From NCBI RefSeq assembly GCF_032854445.1, contig NC_088303.1:27385265-27411500 (forward strand): DNA of 26,236 bases, written 5' to 3'. Below, piece after piece: positions 12,701 to 20,360 of the stretch (position 1 is the first letter of the stretch; each line of letters starts with the position of its first letter). The notes under the pieces were generated by a model. That model had not been told where the DNA came from and ran no database searches. It saw only the letters and a program-made list of their open reading frames with translations. The translations under genes were made by a program, and so were the position numbers. The DNA comes from Liolophura sinensis. Taxonomy: Eukaryota; Mollusca; Polyplacophora; Chitonida; Chitonidae.

Positions 12701-13079
12701 AAGTCTATTTTCAGGTAAATTTTAGAAATTGATGAAAATAGACCTCAGTGTTTAATTTAATTAAACACTCTAGGGTAGTATTTTATTCCATGGAAAGATA
12801 CTTATATTATATTGAATGACACTAATTTATCATATACGGTAACCTGGACTCAGTGTGCTACTTCCGAGATTCATCCAATCGTAAAGGCGTGTGCGTCTTC
12901 ATTTCAGGAACGCCCTAAGCGACTTGCCGAAAGTCGGAGGTATCAAACTGTGTTGTGCATTAAATTAAAAGCGGCCAAGATAGTACCATTCCTCACTAAC
13001 CATAGTCCGGATTCGGCTGGACTGTTTTGATACGCAAATATTCCCTGAAGTTTGTGACTGCCTGATCTTCGCCCGCCAT
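726..13079 (-). CDS. ACY1: aminoacylase-1, 11 spliced exons, 3' end outside window
   Basis: Cytosolic zinc-dependent M20A hydrolase that cleaves N-acyl-L-amino acids to the free amino acid and a carboxylate; family members are homodimers. Seen in the sequence: eleven minus-strand exons (13001-13079, 9517-9581, 8606-8710, 8087-8158, 6991-7013, 5838-5914, 4922-5011, 3859-3915, 2659-2732, 1153-1202, 726-792), all with GT donors and AG acceptors, all junctions in phase, 759 coding nt or 253 codons. Residues lining up with human ACY1 at a constant offset of five: H75 and D77 in [10 protein letters not shown]108 in DMKCVG, E142-E143 in DEEIGGH, E170 in LDEG, H201 in GKPGHGSRF. The last zinc ligand (human H373) and the C-terminal part lie left of position 1. 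The start ATG gives the usual short N-terminus. No stop or frameshift is seen, so it looks functional. Human residue numbers are from memory. Divergent from a second ACY1-like first exon 447 bp away. Confidence 0.96.
835..915 (-). mobile_element. SINE head fragment
   Basis: Matches only the tRNA-like head of the same SINE family in minus orientation (aactcacagcgaccgcacta, then a diverged tgagtcctaggtcattgtac). The body and tail are missing. It is between ACY1 exons 11 and 10. Confidence 0.65.
1153..1202 (-). CDS. ACY1: ACY1 exon 10
   Basis: 50 nt; acceptor ctttttacag, donor gtaatt. Reads [16 protein letters not shown] plus two bases of Lys, matching human HKVVNSILAFREKE in the dimerisation domain. 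Read without the splice it would meet a TAA at once, but the GT of that stretch is the donor and the next exon restores the frame. Confidence 0.92.
1850..1970. promoter_or_regulatory. cluster of CRE-like TGACGT words in intron 9
   Basis: Contains a full palindromic TGACGTCA at 1923-1930 and a TGACGTC in catgacgtcttg near 1871. There are also several gacat/atgtc words, including a rough mirror pair near 1890 and 1950. Regulatory function is only a guess; it may be a small degraded inverted repeat. Confidence 0.25.
2206..2482 (+). mobile_element. full-length tRNA-derived SINE
   Basis: Near-complete copy. The head begins ggcctctatggcttagttgg, with a pol III A box (tggcttagttgg, 2218-2229) and B box (gagttcaagtcc, 2286-2297). 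The body holds ctgcccggtttcctcccacc-like sequence, then cgtataagtgaaatattctt and the tail caatcaaataaa. It sits in ACY1 intron 9, antisense to the gene. Confidence 0.93.
2659..2732 (-). CDS. ACY1: ACY1 exon 9, dimer-contact His
   Basis: 74 nt; acceptor tgtgttacag, donor gtgagt. Reads [20 protein letters not shown] then AEKV. The His of PGHGSRF matches human H206, which reaches across the dimer to the partner's active site. Phase 1 in, phase 0 out. Confidence 0.97.
3478..3752 (+). mobile_element. tRNA-derived SINE, diverged
   Basis: Same family as the copy at 2206, with head gtggcctagtggttagc, B box gagttcaaatcc, body segment ggtctgccagcaccttgagg and tail ccaattaaataaataaataa. Clearly older by its number of differences. 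It lies in ACY1 intron 8, 107 bp before exon 8's donor side. Confidence 0.92.
3859..3915 (-). CDS. ACY1: ACY1 exon 8
   Basis: 57 nt; acceptor gtgtttcag, donor gtaggt. Reads [18 protein letters not shown], followed by a split Trp, matching human IANPTDAFTVFYSERSPWW. The donor was chosen over an in-register alternative two bases earlier because it keeps the conserved WW pair. Confidence 0.96.
3970..4555. repeat. diverged local duplications in ACY1 intron 7
   Basis: The stretch gcatgatgagaactgcagtt with about 30 following bases occurs at 4260 and 4502. A separate pair, a-atgacacatt-tgcttgattct, occurs near 3997 and 4216. Spacing is about 220-240 bp in both cases, as if a unit had been duplicated long ago. 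Confidence 0.5.
4617..4868 (-). mobile_element. tRNA-derived SINE, minus orientation
   Basis: Poly-T/ATTTT tail at the left, then gactggtgttttacttatat, gccagcattatggtgggagg, and a full head ending ctcggccacagaggcccc. It ends about 53 bp from ACY1 exon 7, in the intron that follows it. Open frames across it on both strands are by-products of the repeat. Confidence 0.93.
4922..5011 (-). CDS. ACY1: ACY1 exon 7, catalytic Glu and two zinc ligands
   Basis: 90 nt; acceptor gctcaacag, donor gtgaac. Begins [13 protein letters not shown] after a split Asp and ends VGFVLDEG with a split Gly. The two Glu match human E147 (general base) and E148 (zinc), and the Glu of LDEG matches E175 (zinc). Almost the whole active-site centre sits in this exon. 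Confidence 0.97.
5838..5914 (-). CDS. ACY1: ACY1 exon 6
   Basis: 77 nt; acceptor gacaacag, donor gtttgt. Reads [20 protein letters not shown] then LSFVP, matching human [20 protein letters not shown] and MTFVP. Completes the Gln codon of exon 5 and gives the first base of the Asp that opens DEEIGGH. Confidence 0.97.
6473..6740. repeat. 65-bp tandem repeat, 4.1 copies
   Basis: Four units of about 65 bp, each starting near TTCTGATCATGTCTCATACC and including GAGGTTGAATATGCAGGGCT, followed by a partial fifth. Units 2 to 4 differ at only a few positions; the first is more diverged. It lies in ACY1 intron 5, about 250 bp downstream of the 23-nt exon 5. Confidence 0.95.
6991..7013 (-). CDS. ACY1: ACY1 exon 5, 23-nt microexon with bridging Asp
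   Basis: Only 23 nt: acceptor cctctgcag, sequence reading DMKCVGI plus two bases of Gln, donor gtgagt. The Asp corresponds to human D113, which bridges the two zinc ions. It joins exon 4 in phase 0 and exon 6 in phase 2. Very short, but the residue match and both splice sites are unambiguous. Confidence 0.93.
7203..7463 (+). mobile_element. tRNA-derived SINE
   Basis: Head ccgtgggtgacggggttagc, B-box region gagttctagtcc, body ggctgccatagtataagtga and tail caatcaaataaataaattta. Nearly full length. It lies in ACY1 intron 4, antisense to the gene. Three overlapping short open frames here are repeat-derived. Confidence 0.92.
8087..8158 (-). CDS. ACY1: ACY1 exon 4
   Basis: 72 nt, 24 codons, phase 0 in and out; acceptor gttttccag, donor gtaagg. 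Reads [12 protein letters not shown] then [10 protein letters not shown], matching human EHWSHDPFEAF and GYIYARGAQ. This strand-loop leads straight into the metal-bridging Asp, which is the first residue of the next exon. Confidence 0.97.
8606..8710 (-). CDS. ACY1: ACY1 exon 3, first zinc ligand
   Basis: 105 nt, 35 codons, phase 0 at both ends; acceptor ttatttcag, donor gtaaga. Contains VFVLSWPGK and [12 protein letters not shown]. The His of SHTD is the first zinc ligand (human H80) and the following Asp is the family's conserved active-site Asp (human D82). A longer open frame over this segment reads it out of frame. Confidence 0.97.
9517..9581 (-). CDS. ACY1: ACY1 exon 2
   Basis: 65 nt between acceptor aaacttag and donor gtcaga. 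Reads [18 protein letters not shown] then IIQ, matching the helix after the N-terminal strand of ACY1 (human AVAFFEETARQLGL). Phase 1 in, phase 0 out. The intron before it is 3.4 kb and carries Tc1 copy A. Confidence 0.95.
10406..10710 (+). repeat. imperfect direct repeat with tRNA-like segment
   Basis: A stretch of about 40 bp (tgcttatac-agcagtagct, then agtgg-aattt) occurs at 10408 and again at 10588. The second copy runs into gtggtagatcgagggctgct and gagttcgaatcttgg, which resemble pol III A and B boxes. This suggests the remains of a further tRNA-derived SINE, not a tRNA gene, as no cloverleaf with paired ends is evident. It lies in ACY1 intron 1. Confidence 0.5.
10953..12482 (-). mobile_element. 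Tc1-like DNA transposon, copy A (decayed)
   Basis: About 1.53 kb, flanked by TA on both sides (10951-10952 and 12483-12484). Terminal inverted repeats: the left reads TGACGGCCAAAAGAAACTTT and the right reads TGACGACCGAAAGAAACTTT on the opposite strand, extending a few bases further each way. It encodes a broken DD34E transposase on the minus strand. It sits in intron 1 of ACY1 in the same orientation as the gene. A second copy of the same family lies at 21959-23468. Confidence 0.9.
11220..12255 (-). pseudogene. Tc1-like transposase, copy A, frameshifted
   Basis: The N-terminal part (12255-11995) carries two helix-turn-helix-like stretches ([20 protein letters not shown]) and the GRPR hook, then loses frame after PRED. 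The middle (about 11995-11843) is broken. The C-terminal part (11843-11220) is open for 207 codons and holds the catalytic triad: D in FMDESRF, D in YQHDITRPH and E in [10 protein letters not shown], with 34 residues between the second Asp and the Glu, i.e. DD34E. Catalytic residues are intact but the reading frame is not, so this copy should not make transposase. Confidence 0.88.
12524..12813. repeat. palindrome cluster between 25-bp direct repeats
   Basis: Flanks: catggaaagacacttatatc at 12526 and catggaaagatacttatatt at 12789. Between them are an 11-bp inverted pair (gtctattttca at 12703-12713, tgaaaatagac at 12733-12743) and a 23-nt palindrome with one central base (12747-12769, arms AGTGTTTAATT). 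It lies in ACY1 intron 1, between Tc1 copy A and exon 1. Confidence 0.7.
13001..13079 (-). CDS. ACY1: ACY1 exon 1 (start codon exon)
   Basis: 26 codons plus one base, from the ATG at 13079. The peptide starts [20 protein letters not shown] and ends QPNPDY, the conserved opening of aminoacylase-1. Donor is gttagtg. The last G completes an Asp codon with AT from exon 2, giving the family's DYDGA-type junction. Context around the ATG is CAGGATGG. An adjacent open frame on this strand reads the same DNA in a different frame and is not the gene. Confidence 0.95.
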
Positions 13080-13526
13080 CCTGACTGCCGACTACACGAG
13101 TAGTACTGGGCAGCCTACATCCATGAGCAGCACGTCCAGTTCTCCTGGTGGATGTACTTCCGTTCCCCTCGTGGATGTAGGCTGACGAAAACTGTTGGAC
13201 TACACAGCAACTACGCTCTCCAATCAAGGCCCAAGTCAAAGGTTGAACTTACAATCGAGTCGAGTAAACAACCCAGTCGCATTTCTTTGCAAATTTGCAT
13301 CCTGATTGTTGTCAATACATTCAAGGAACACAGAACAGTATACAGCGTCTGAAGCAACGACTGTCAAAATGTTCATTGTGTGCACATAAATAACCCGTAG
13401 TGCCGTCCCCACATAAATGCACTTGTATGTGTTTTATGAACTGCGTTCGACGACGGCAGAGAAGTTTCCGACAGGTAAGGGAGATAACCGTGGTTTGACG
13501 ATTTACACAGACTCGAGAGCAGCAAC
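13080..13526. promoter_or_regulatory. shared intergenic region between divergent ACY1 first exons
   Basis: 447 bp separate the two divergent start codons, so any promoters must overlap or be shared. Seen here: CCAAT at 13220-13224, an exact ATTTGCAT octamer at 13293-13300, and a 17-bp inverted repeat with one mismatch (13111-13127 and 13168-13184). No clear TATA box lies at a fixed distance from either ATG. The stretch has more CpG-containing words than the flanks. Calling it a bidirectional promoter is an inference from geometry. Confidence 0.6.
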
Positions 13527-13605
13527 ATGCTAGACTGGCGCAAAGAAGTGAGCAATTTAAGAGAGCATCTCCGCATTAAAACGGTTCACCAGAATGCGGA
13601 TTATG
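13527..13605 (+). CDS. ACY1-like exon 1, divergent copy
   Basis: 79 nt from ATG to a gttagtg donor, the same length, exit phase and first seven donor bases as exon 1 of the minus-strand gene. Reads MLDWRKEVSNLREHLRIKTV then HQNADY. It shares 14 of 26 residues with its partner, with the REHLRIKTV core kept and the first seven residues after Met all different. The frame is open. It could still be transcribed. Confidence 0.82.
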
Positions 13606-14994
13606 GTTAGTGCAAGGAACACTGAACAGGACACACTTTCAATTTGAATGGCAATGCTAGAACCTAACTTTTTGAAACAATTGCTCTGAGGGCTAGTTGA
13701 CTTGCCAGAAAATCCAGCAACTTTTCGATATATACATGTATGTATGCTGAAAAAGGCGTGCCCGTTCATATGGTAGGCCTACTGTGTTATCCACCTGGCC
13801 AATACCAGTGGTGCGTGTATGCGGCAATAAATAACATCATGTGTCTGGTTTCAGAAAAAAATTTACATGATAAACACAATAATTTATCCAATAAATACAT
13901 AGCAAAAATATGCTTCAAACGTTTAAATTAGATGAGACAATTTTGCCAATACCATGTTTCTTTGTAAAATTGCTAAATGGTAACACTTCTGGAAATGATG
14001 AACATGTTTCTAAGAGGCTGACGACATCTGACATGAAGGTTTTACGCTGCTATCTTTGAAATGGTCTGGACAAAAGATCAGCAGAAAAATAATGTGTTTG
14101 GAGGGCATGCACTACCCAGGCTCAGAGAACATTAGCATACAAGCAAAACTAACTGATGTATGAAATTTGTGTGTAATCTTAACACAGCAAATGGGAAATG
14201 ACTAGGCCCTATATACCTGCTTTTAAGTGTGCTTGCATTTCTTATATTAGTCGTGTAGCCATTATGGTCCTCCCTGCTCATGACCTGTGCAATCACAAAT
14301 AGAATGGATGGAATGATTTACTGTGCCCAAAAAGGGCAGCCATCATGTACGTTTTCCTTGCCCACATATAAATGTATTTTCACTTGCATAGGGTAAGTGG
14401 ACAAGAGGTAAAGAAATATACGTGGCCGATGACGAAAAAATTGTGCCGTTATTTTAAACCTCATCTACCTCCCCTTGTACTGTAACTGATCAGAGATGTT
14501 AGTGAATTTTAAATGTCAGACACCATATTGTGTTGTAATTATGCAGCCTACCATGTAACTTCATTTCTAAATTATAAAAAGTTTATAATACATTGTCGAT
14601 TAAAAGGAAGATCATATTTGATTTACTACAACTATAATTCTCTTTCTATTTGTCATATTGTTTACATGTGACCCACGAGGGAAAGTTGCAATGTGGAAGC
14701 CTTTGTGCTCCCTCATTTGCCTGTTATCTTGTCGGGCGGATGGTTTAGACCAATGACAGATTTCCCCACATTAAATTCTCTAACTTGACATTTCTAGGAA
14801 ATACAGGCTCTGGAGATTTATTCAGTAGTCAAATGCAACTCAGTTTGTATTTAGCTGACACAGCTCAAAAATTCTGAATTTCATTCGGCAATATGTCCCT
14901 TCAAATTTCAGCTCTGCATTGGTATCACAAAGTGACTGAGACCAACTTACTCATAATTGGCATGTACATGTACTGTCTGATCATCAGTTCTATA
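13606..14994. other. non-coding stretch where copy-2 exons would be expected
   Basis: 1.4 kb of AT-rich DNA after the divergent exon 1. I searched the plus strand for the GALAFL, SHTDVVP and EHWK-type exons and found none, nor a recognisable repeat. Confidence 0.6.
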
Positions 14995-15108
14995 TGGCCT
15001 ATCACCAATGCAGTCGCTGTGAGTTCAAGTCCAGCTCATGCTGGCTATCTCTCTGGTTATACGTGGGAAGGTCTTCCAACAGCCTGGGGATGGTCGTGGG
15101 TTTTTTAT
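14995..15108 (+). mobile_element. truncated SINE (head and mid body)
   Basis: Starts abruptly at tatcaccaatgcagtcgctg, keeps gagttcaagtccagctcatg and the following body to ggatggtcgtgggtt, then the similarity ends. First 40 bases and the tail are missing. It lies 175 bp before the 43-bp satellite array. Confidence 0.88.
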
Positions 15109-15283
15109 ATATGTAGTTGCTACAGGTAAGTAAGTTCAAATGTCATTTACGTTTACATTCAATAAACTTCATTTTTCCTGGGTAAGTGACTTGACAAGTT
15201 CACAAAGATAACAAATTTTCTCGTGTGGTTTTATCCAAAATTTTTACGACATGGATGCGGGACAAAATGTTCAAAGTATTATA

Positions 15284-17443
15284 GTTGACCTAATACACAG
15301 ATATACATACCTGTCTCACCTGTAGATGTGACATAATACAGAGATAGGCATACCTTTGCAACATGTAAATGTGACCTAATACACAGATATGCACATCTGA
15401 GTCACATGTAGATGTGACCCAATACACAGATATGCACATCTGTGCCGCATGTTTATGTGACCTAATAAACAGATATGCACACCTGAGTCACATGTAGATG
15501 TGACCTAATACACAGACATCGCACGCCTGTGTCACATGTAGATGTGACCTATTACACAGATATGCACACCTGAGTCACATGTACATGTGACCTCATACAC
15601 AGATATGCACACCTGTGTCACATGTAGATGTAACCTAATACACAGATATGCACACCTGTGTCACATGTAGATGTGATCTAATACACAGATATGCACACCT
15701 GTGTCACATGTAGATGGTATCTAATACACAGATATGCATATCTGTGTCACATGTAGATGTGACCTAATACACAGATATGCACATCTGAGTCACATGTACA
15801 TGTGACCTAATACACAGATATGCATACCTGTGTCACATGTACATGTGACCTAATACACAGATATGCACATCTGAGTCACATGTAGATGTGACCTAATACA
15901 CAGATATGAACACCTGTGTCACATGTAGATGTGACCTAATATGCACACCTGTGTCACATGTAGATGTGACCTAATACACAGATATGCACACCTGAGTCTC
16001 ATGTAGATGTGATCTAATACACAGATATGCACACCTGTGTCACATGTAGATGTAACCTAATACACAGATATGCACACCTGTGTCACATGTAGATAACGCC
16101 TAATACACAGATATGCACACCTGTCACATGTAGATGTGACCTAATACACAGATATGCAAACCTGTGTCACATGTAAATATGACCTAAAACACAGATATGC
16201 ACACCTGTGTCACATGTAGAAGTGACCTAATACACAGATAAGCACATCTGAGTCACATGTAGATGTGACCTGATACACAGATATGCGCACCTGTGTCACA
16301 TGTAGATAACGCCTAATACACAGATATGCACACCTGTGTCACATGTAGATGTGACCTAATACACAGATATGCACACCTGTGTCACATGTAAATATGACCT
16401 AAAACACATGTAGATGTGACCTAATACACAGATATCCACACGTGTCACATGTAGATGTGACCTAATACACAGATATGCACACCTGTGTCACATGTAGATG
16501 TAACCTAATACACAGATCTGCACACCTGTGTCACATGTAGATGTAACCTAATACACAGATATGCACATCTGTGTCACATGTAGATGTGACCTAATACACA
16601 GATATGCACACCTGAGTCACATGTAGATGTGACCTAATACACAGATATGCACATCTGTGTCACATGTACATGTGACCTAATACACAGATATGCACATCTG
16701 TGTCACATGTAGATGTGACCTAATACACAGATATGCACACCTGTGTCACATGTAGATGTGACCTAATACACAGATATGCACACATGTGTCACATGTAGAT
16801 GTGACCTGATACACAGATATGCACACCTGTGTCACATGTAGATGTAACCTAATACACAGATATGCACACCTGTGTCACATGTAGATGTGACATAATACAC
16901 AGATATGCACACCTGTGTCACATGTAGATGTGACCTAATACACAGATATGCACACCTGTGTCACATGTAGAAGTGACCTAATACACAGATATGCACATCT
17001 GAGTCACATGTAGATGACACCTAATACACATATATACACACCTGTGTCACATGTAGATGTGACCTAATACACATATATGCACACCTGTGTCACATGTAGA
17101 TGTGATATAACACACATATATGCACATCTGTGCCATGTAGATATGACCTAATACACATATAAGCACATCTGAGTCACATGTACATGTGACCTAATACACA
17201 GATATGCACACCTGAGTCACATGTACATGTGACCTAATACACAGATATGCACACCTGTGTCACATGCAGAGGTGACATAACATACAGATATGCACATCTG
17301 TGCCATGTAGATATGACCTAATACACAGATATGCATACCTGTGTCACATGTAGATGTGACCTAATACACAGATATGCATACCTGAGTCACATTTAGATGT
17401 GATCTAATACAGAGATATACTTACCTGTATTACATGTAGATGT
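15284..17443. repeat. 43-bp satellite array, about 50 units
   Basis: The consensus unit joins GTCACATGTAGATGTGAC, CTAAT and ACACAGATATGCACACCTGT. Units differ by a few substitutions, with occasional truncated ones (near 15940 and 16400). Each unit contains two near-palindromes. Some units are perfect, such as GTCACATGTACATGTGAC near 15574 and the 22-bp palindrome at 15726-15747. Rare variants recur at about 215 bp (agataacgcc at 16091 and 16304; aaatatgacc at 16175 and 16390), showing blocks of five units were copied. No spacers and no long open frame. Confidence 0.97.
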
Positions 17444-18147
17444 TGATCGTGATAATCCTGGTTCACTTGAAGGCAAATTTTAAAAAAAGTCAAGAGAAGT
17501 GTCCCACAAGAAAAAGAGCAATAAAATTAAACTATGCTCTTTGCGGTCTCATTTTCTATATGATCCTGGGTGAATTCAGAAGTAAGTTGCATAGTTTTCA
17601 TGTTGAAAAGATAGAAAATAAACTCAGCCATAGTGGACTAAAAGTAGTCCAGTTATCCTGTTATCTATATATGGGTAACAGTTTTAATTCTCCAAATCTG
17701 AATATTATAGAGAAAAATGAAACGGTGTGTGAATATGTTTTATAATACCCTGGTGTTTTAAGATCCTTTTTATCCTTAACAGTCGTTGATTAAAATTCCA
17801 GCCCAGCCTGTAACCTGCTGATCTCATCAAACTACACAGTATACTGCACAGAATCATCAGTTATACTAAGCTTTTGTATTCTATAGAATTCTTCAGTCGA
17901 TGTTTTATACATGTATTCTGTTCTTGGATGTATAGCTCATATTATCATATTATTCCAGAAATAGAGATAAGCGGCATGAGAATGTAGTGTCAATTTTCTA
18001 CATGTTCAAGGGTGGATAGACAATCACTCTCCATAAGGCTGTCAATACTGTTAAAATCAGAAGAAAGAGAACCAAATGAAACAATGGTCAGTAGTGTGCA
18101 CAGACTAACCTTAGATAGATATGTCTGCCAGTTTTTTTCCCTTCCAT
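17444..18147. other. no gene or repeat recognised
   Basis: AT-rich. A 101-codon open frame at 17440-17745 starts in the last satellite unit, is Lys/Asn/Ile-rich and matches nothing I know. I regard it as chance. Confidence 0.55.
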
Positions 18148-18417
18148 TTATTAATTTATTTATTTATTTATTTATTCATTTGATTGGTGTTTTACGCCGT
18201 TCTCAAGAATATTTCACTTATACGACGGCGGCCAGCATTATGCTGGTAGGAAACCGAGCAGAGCCTAGGGTAAACCCACGACCATACGCAGGCTGCTGGC
18301 AGACCTTCCCATGTACGGCCGGAGAGGAAGCCAGCATGAGCTGGACTTGAACTCACAGCGACTGCATTTGTGAGAGGCTCCTGGGTCATTACGCTGTGCT
18401 AGCGCGCTAATCCATTT
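18148..18417 (-). mobile_element. full-length tRNA-derived SINE, minus orientation
   Basis: Well preserved: a (TTTA)n tail, then gattggtgttttacgccgtt, cgacggcggccagcattatg, gctggacttgaactcacagc, and the head to ctgtgctagcgcgctaa. It is among the youngest-looking copies in the window. Confidence 0.94.
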
Positions 18418-19689
18418 ATTAACCTTGCCACCTTCTTTAGCCTACAAAAGCTGGGAGACCTGGGGAATGGTAATGGTGTAAATTTACCTGATGAGTTTGT
18501 TTAAAACAAAATCAAAATAAAAGTTCTTAAACCCTACTTTATATAGCTGTAATAGTTTTATTTTTGACTTGTGCGTTGGCAGGTGCAAATTCACTATAGC
18601 ATCGACATTATGCAAAACGTAAATCTCGTCTTGCTTTCAGGATCTTCGATAAGTGATTTAATGTCAAATGTTAAAAGATATATTGTCAAAATGTGACCTG
18701 CCAACCAACATATAGAGCTGTTTGACCCAGCTGAAAAGCTAACCAATGAATTATAATCATGAGGTTTAATATTCCTCATAATGTATCCTGTACATCTTTA
18801 TAAATTTCTTGAAGTCAAACTTACATCTAATTACCTTGGATAATTCTAAAGTTGAATGGGCCAGCATGTAGGTCTACCACCCTTTATGTGTCATCATGTC
18901 ATGGCCAAGATGTTTGGTTAACATTTCAACTTCGTTATCATCCATGTCTAAGATCCACAATAATTAAAATTATGTGGGTTTAGTCTATACATAACAAATA
19001 CCAAACACACAGAGAAGAAGGAAAATATTAGTGAAAAAGAACACACGCCTTACATGCGGGAACTGTTACTGTGAGCTATTGTGTCAAACTAAATGGTGGT
19101 GATATGTACATTTAACGAAACTGAACCCTCGACATCTGCTCTGTATACATTAACTGTGGGCTAACGGCTCAAACCTAATAGTGGCCATATAAATACTTAA
19201 CAAGTAGTTAATGCAGATGTACTGACATCAAATACACTTATGGTATGAATGGTTTTTTGGTAATGTAATTGTATTCAGTGGTCATTGTAACATATTTCCT
19301 TATTTCAACATTATGGTGTCATGATATTTAAATTGCAAAATCGTAATAACGAAATGATAGCTAACTCAGTCAAATAAGACTTTTACATAGTTACTGATAT
19401 ATCAGTAAGTAATACCGTAAATCGCCCATAATTTCATGGAATTATTCACCAACTAATCTCCCCTCATACAGTAGGAAATCACAGGAACATATGCGTGATT
19501 TACTATAATTGCCTTTTTTTTTCTTTTTTTTTTTTGGCATGTAAACGTTTTAGAGTCTTCATTATGTACATATGAGTTTATAAACAATTTGATATACGTT
19601 TTGAGTCCATGGTATGGTCTCAGTTTAACATGCCAAACTGGCAAAAGCCCTCATCAGCTTTGGTTTAAAAATTATTGTACAAATAAGTA
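18418..19689. other. no gene recognised
   Basis: 1.27 kb of AT-rich DNA with a T-rich run near 19520. No ACY1-like exon, SINE or clear repeat was found. Confidence 0.55.
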
Positions 19690-20042
19690 CGGTAACGCAG
19701 CTTGTACGAAGGAATGGGGAAGCCGCATATTGTAATCCCGTAGGGGAGGTGCTAATGTGAAGCAGGACTTTTGCAAATTGTGTCCAAAGTTACTAACTAA
19801 TAATCTAATCGACTAAAGTCGACGGCAAGTAATCGTACTTAATGTTAATTTTTGGGGGGCCATGGTAATATATTTACAACAGGGTACACCCGATTGTAAT
19901 TTCTGATTATAAGACACGTAATTGTAGCTTACAATCCCTTCGTTCAAAATGGGTGTCAAATGTAAGTTAAGCTACGATCCTGATCTTAATGATTTACAAT
20001 AAACTTAGGCTTACGATCTCTTTGTGCAAGCGGTTCCAGGCA
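19690..20042. repeat. possible MITE-like element with recurring end motif
   Basis: The motif ttacgatctctttgtgcaag (20011-20030) has a related copy in the same orientation near 19929 (ttacaatcccttcgttcaaa). A weaker inverted relative lies near 19700 (gcttgtacgaaggaatgggg). This could be the ends and interior of a small inverted-repeat element. The similarity is modest and boundaries are approximate. Confidence 0.35.
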
Positions 20043-20306
20043 TTTATTGTCGTCATATTGCTTAGAACTTTGCATGGATTCCCATAGATGCACTTCATTT
20101 GCAATTAAGAATCCACCAGGGTATAGTCAAAGTCTGATACCACAAAGCAGTTGTTTTTGGTATCAAGGTTTTGATGCATGTTAAAGTGACTAAATTATTG
20201 GCATTCCATGTTCATAACATTAATGATGTGAATCAACATGTATTCTACTGTGACTATGTTTGATCATTTTGAAAATCATTCTTGTAGCTTCTTTTGTGTG
20301 AGTCGT

Positions 20307-20360
20307 GGCGATTCATGGATTACCGGCGATTCCAGGATTACCAGCGATTCCTGGATTCCC
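20307..20360 (+). repeat. 18-bp tandem repeat, 3 copies
   Basis: Three contiguous 18-bp units (ggcgattcatggattacc and two variants). In one frame they give a repeated six-residue pattern GDSWIT, GDSRIT, SDSWIP, but no splice sites or longer coding frame support an exon. Confidence 0.8.

Noticed and set aside
12943-13239. 98-codon minus-strand open frame
   Set aside because: It covers ACY1 exon 1 in a shifted frame and runs past the donor. The ATG at 13079 in the ACY1 frame is the real start.
9517-13605. A single ACY1 gene with an inverted block, because the plus-strand exon 1 joins minus-strand exon 2 in phase
   Set aside because: A better first exon for the minus-strand gene exists at 13001-13079 on the same strand and also joins exon 2 in phase, so two copies explain the data without an inversion.
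15284-17443. Regular 43-bp repeat as a CRISPR array
   Set aside because: Units follow each other without unique spacers, there are no cas genes, and the DNA is clearly animal with spliced genes.
17440-17745. 101-codon open frame as a novel gene
   Set aside because: It begins inside the last satellite unit, has an AT-driven composition and shows no motif.
19855-19900. Degraded copy-2 exon 9, from ggccatggtaatatattta resembling GHGSRF coding DNA
   Set aside because: Beyond the first ten bases the match needs several gaps, the translation soon stops, and no splice sites fit.
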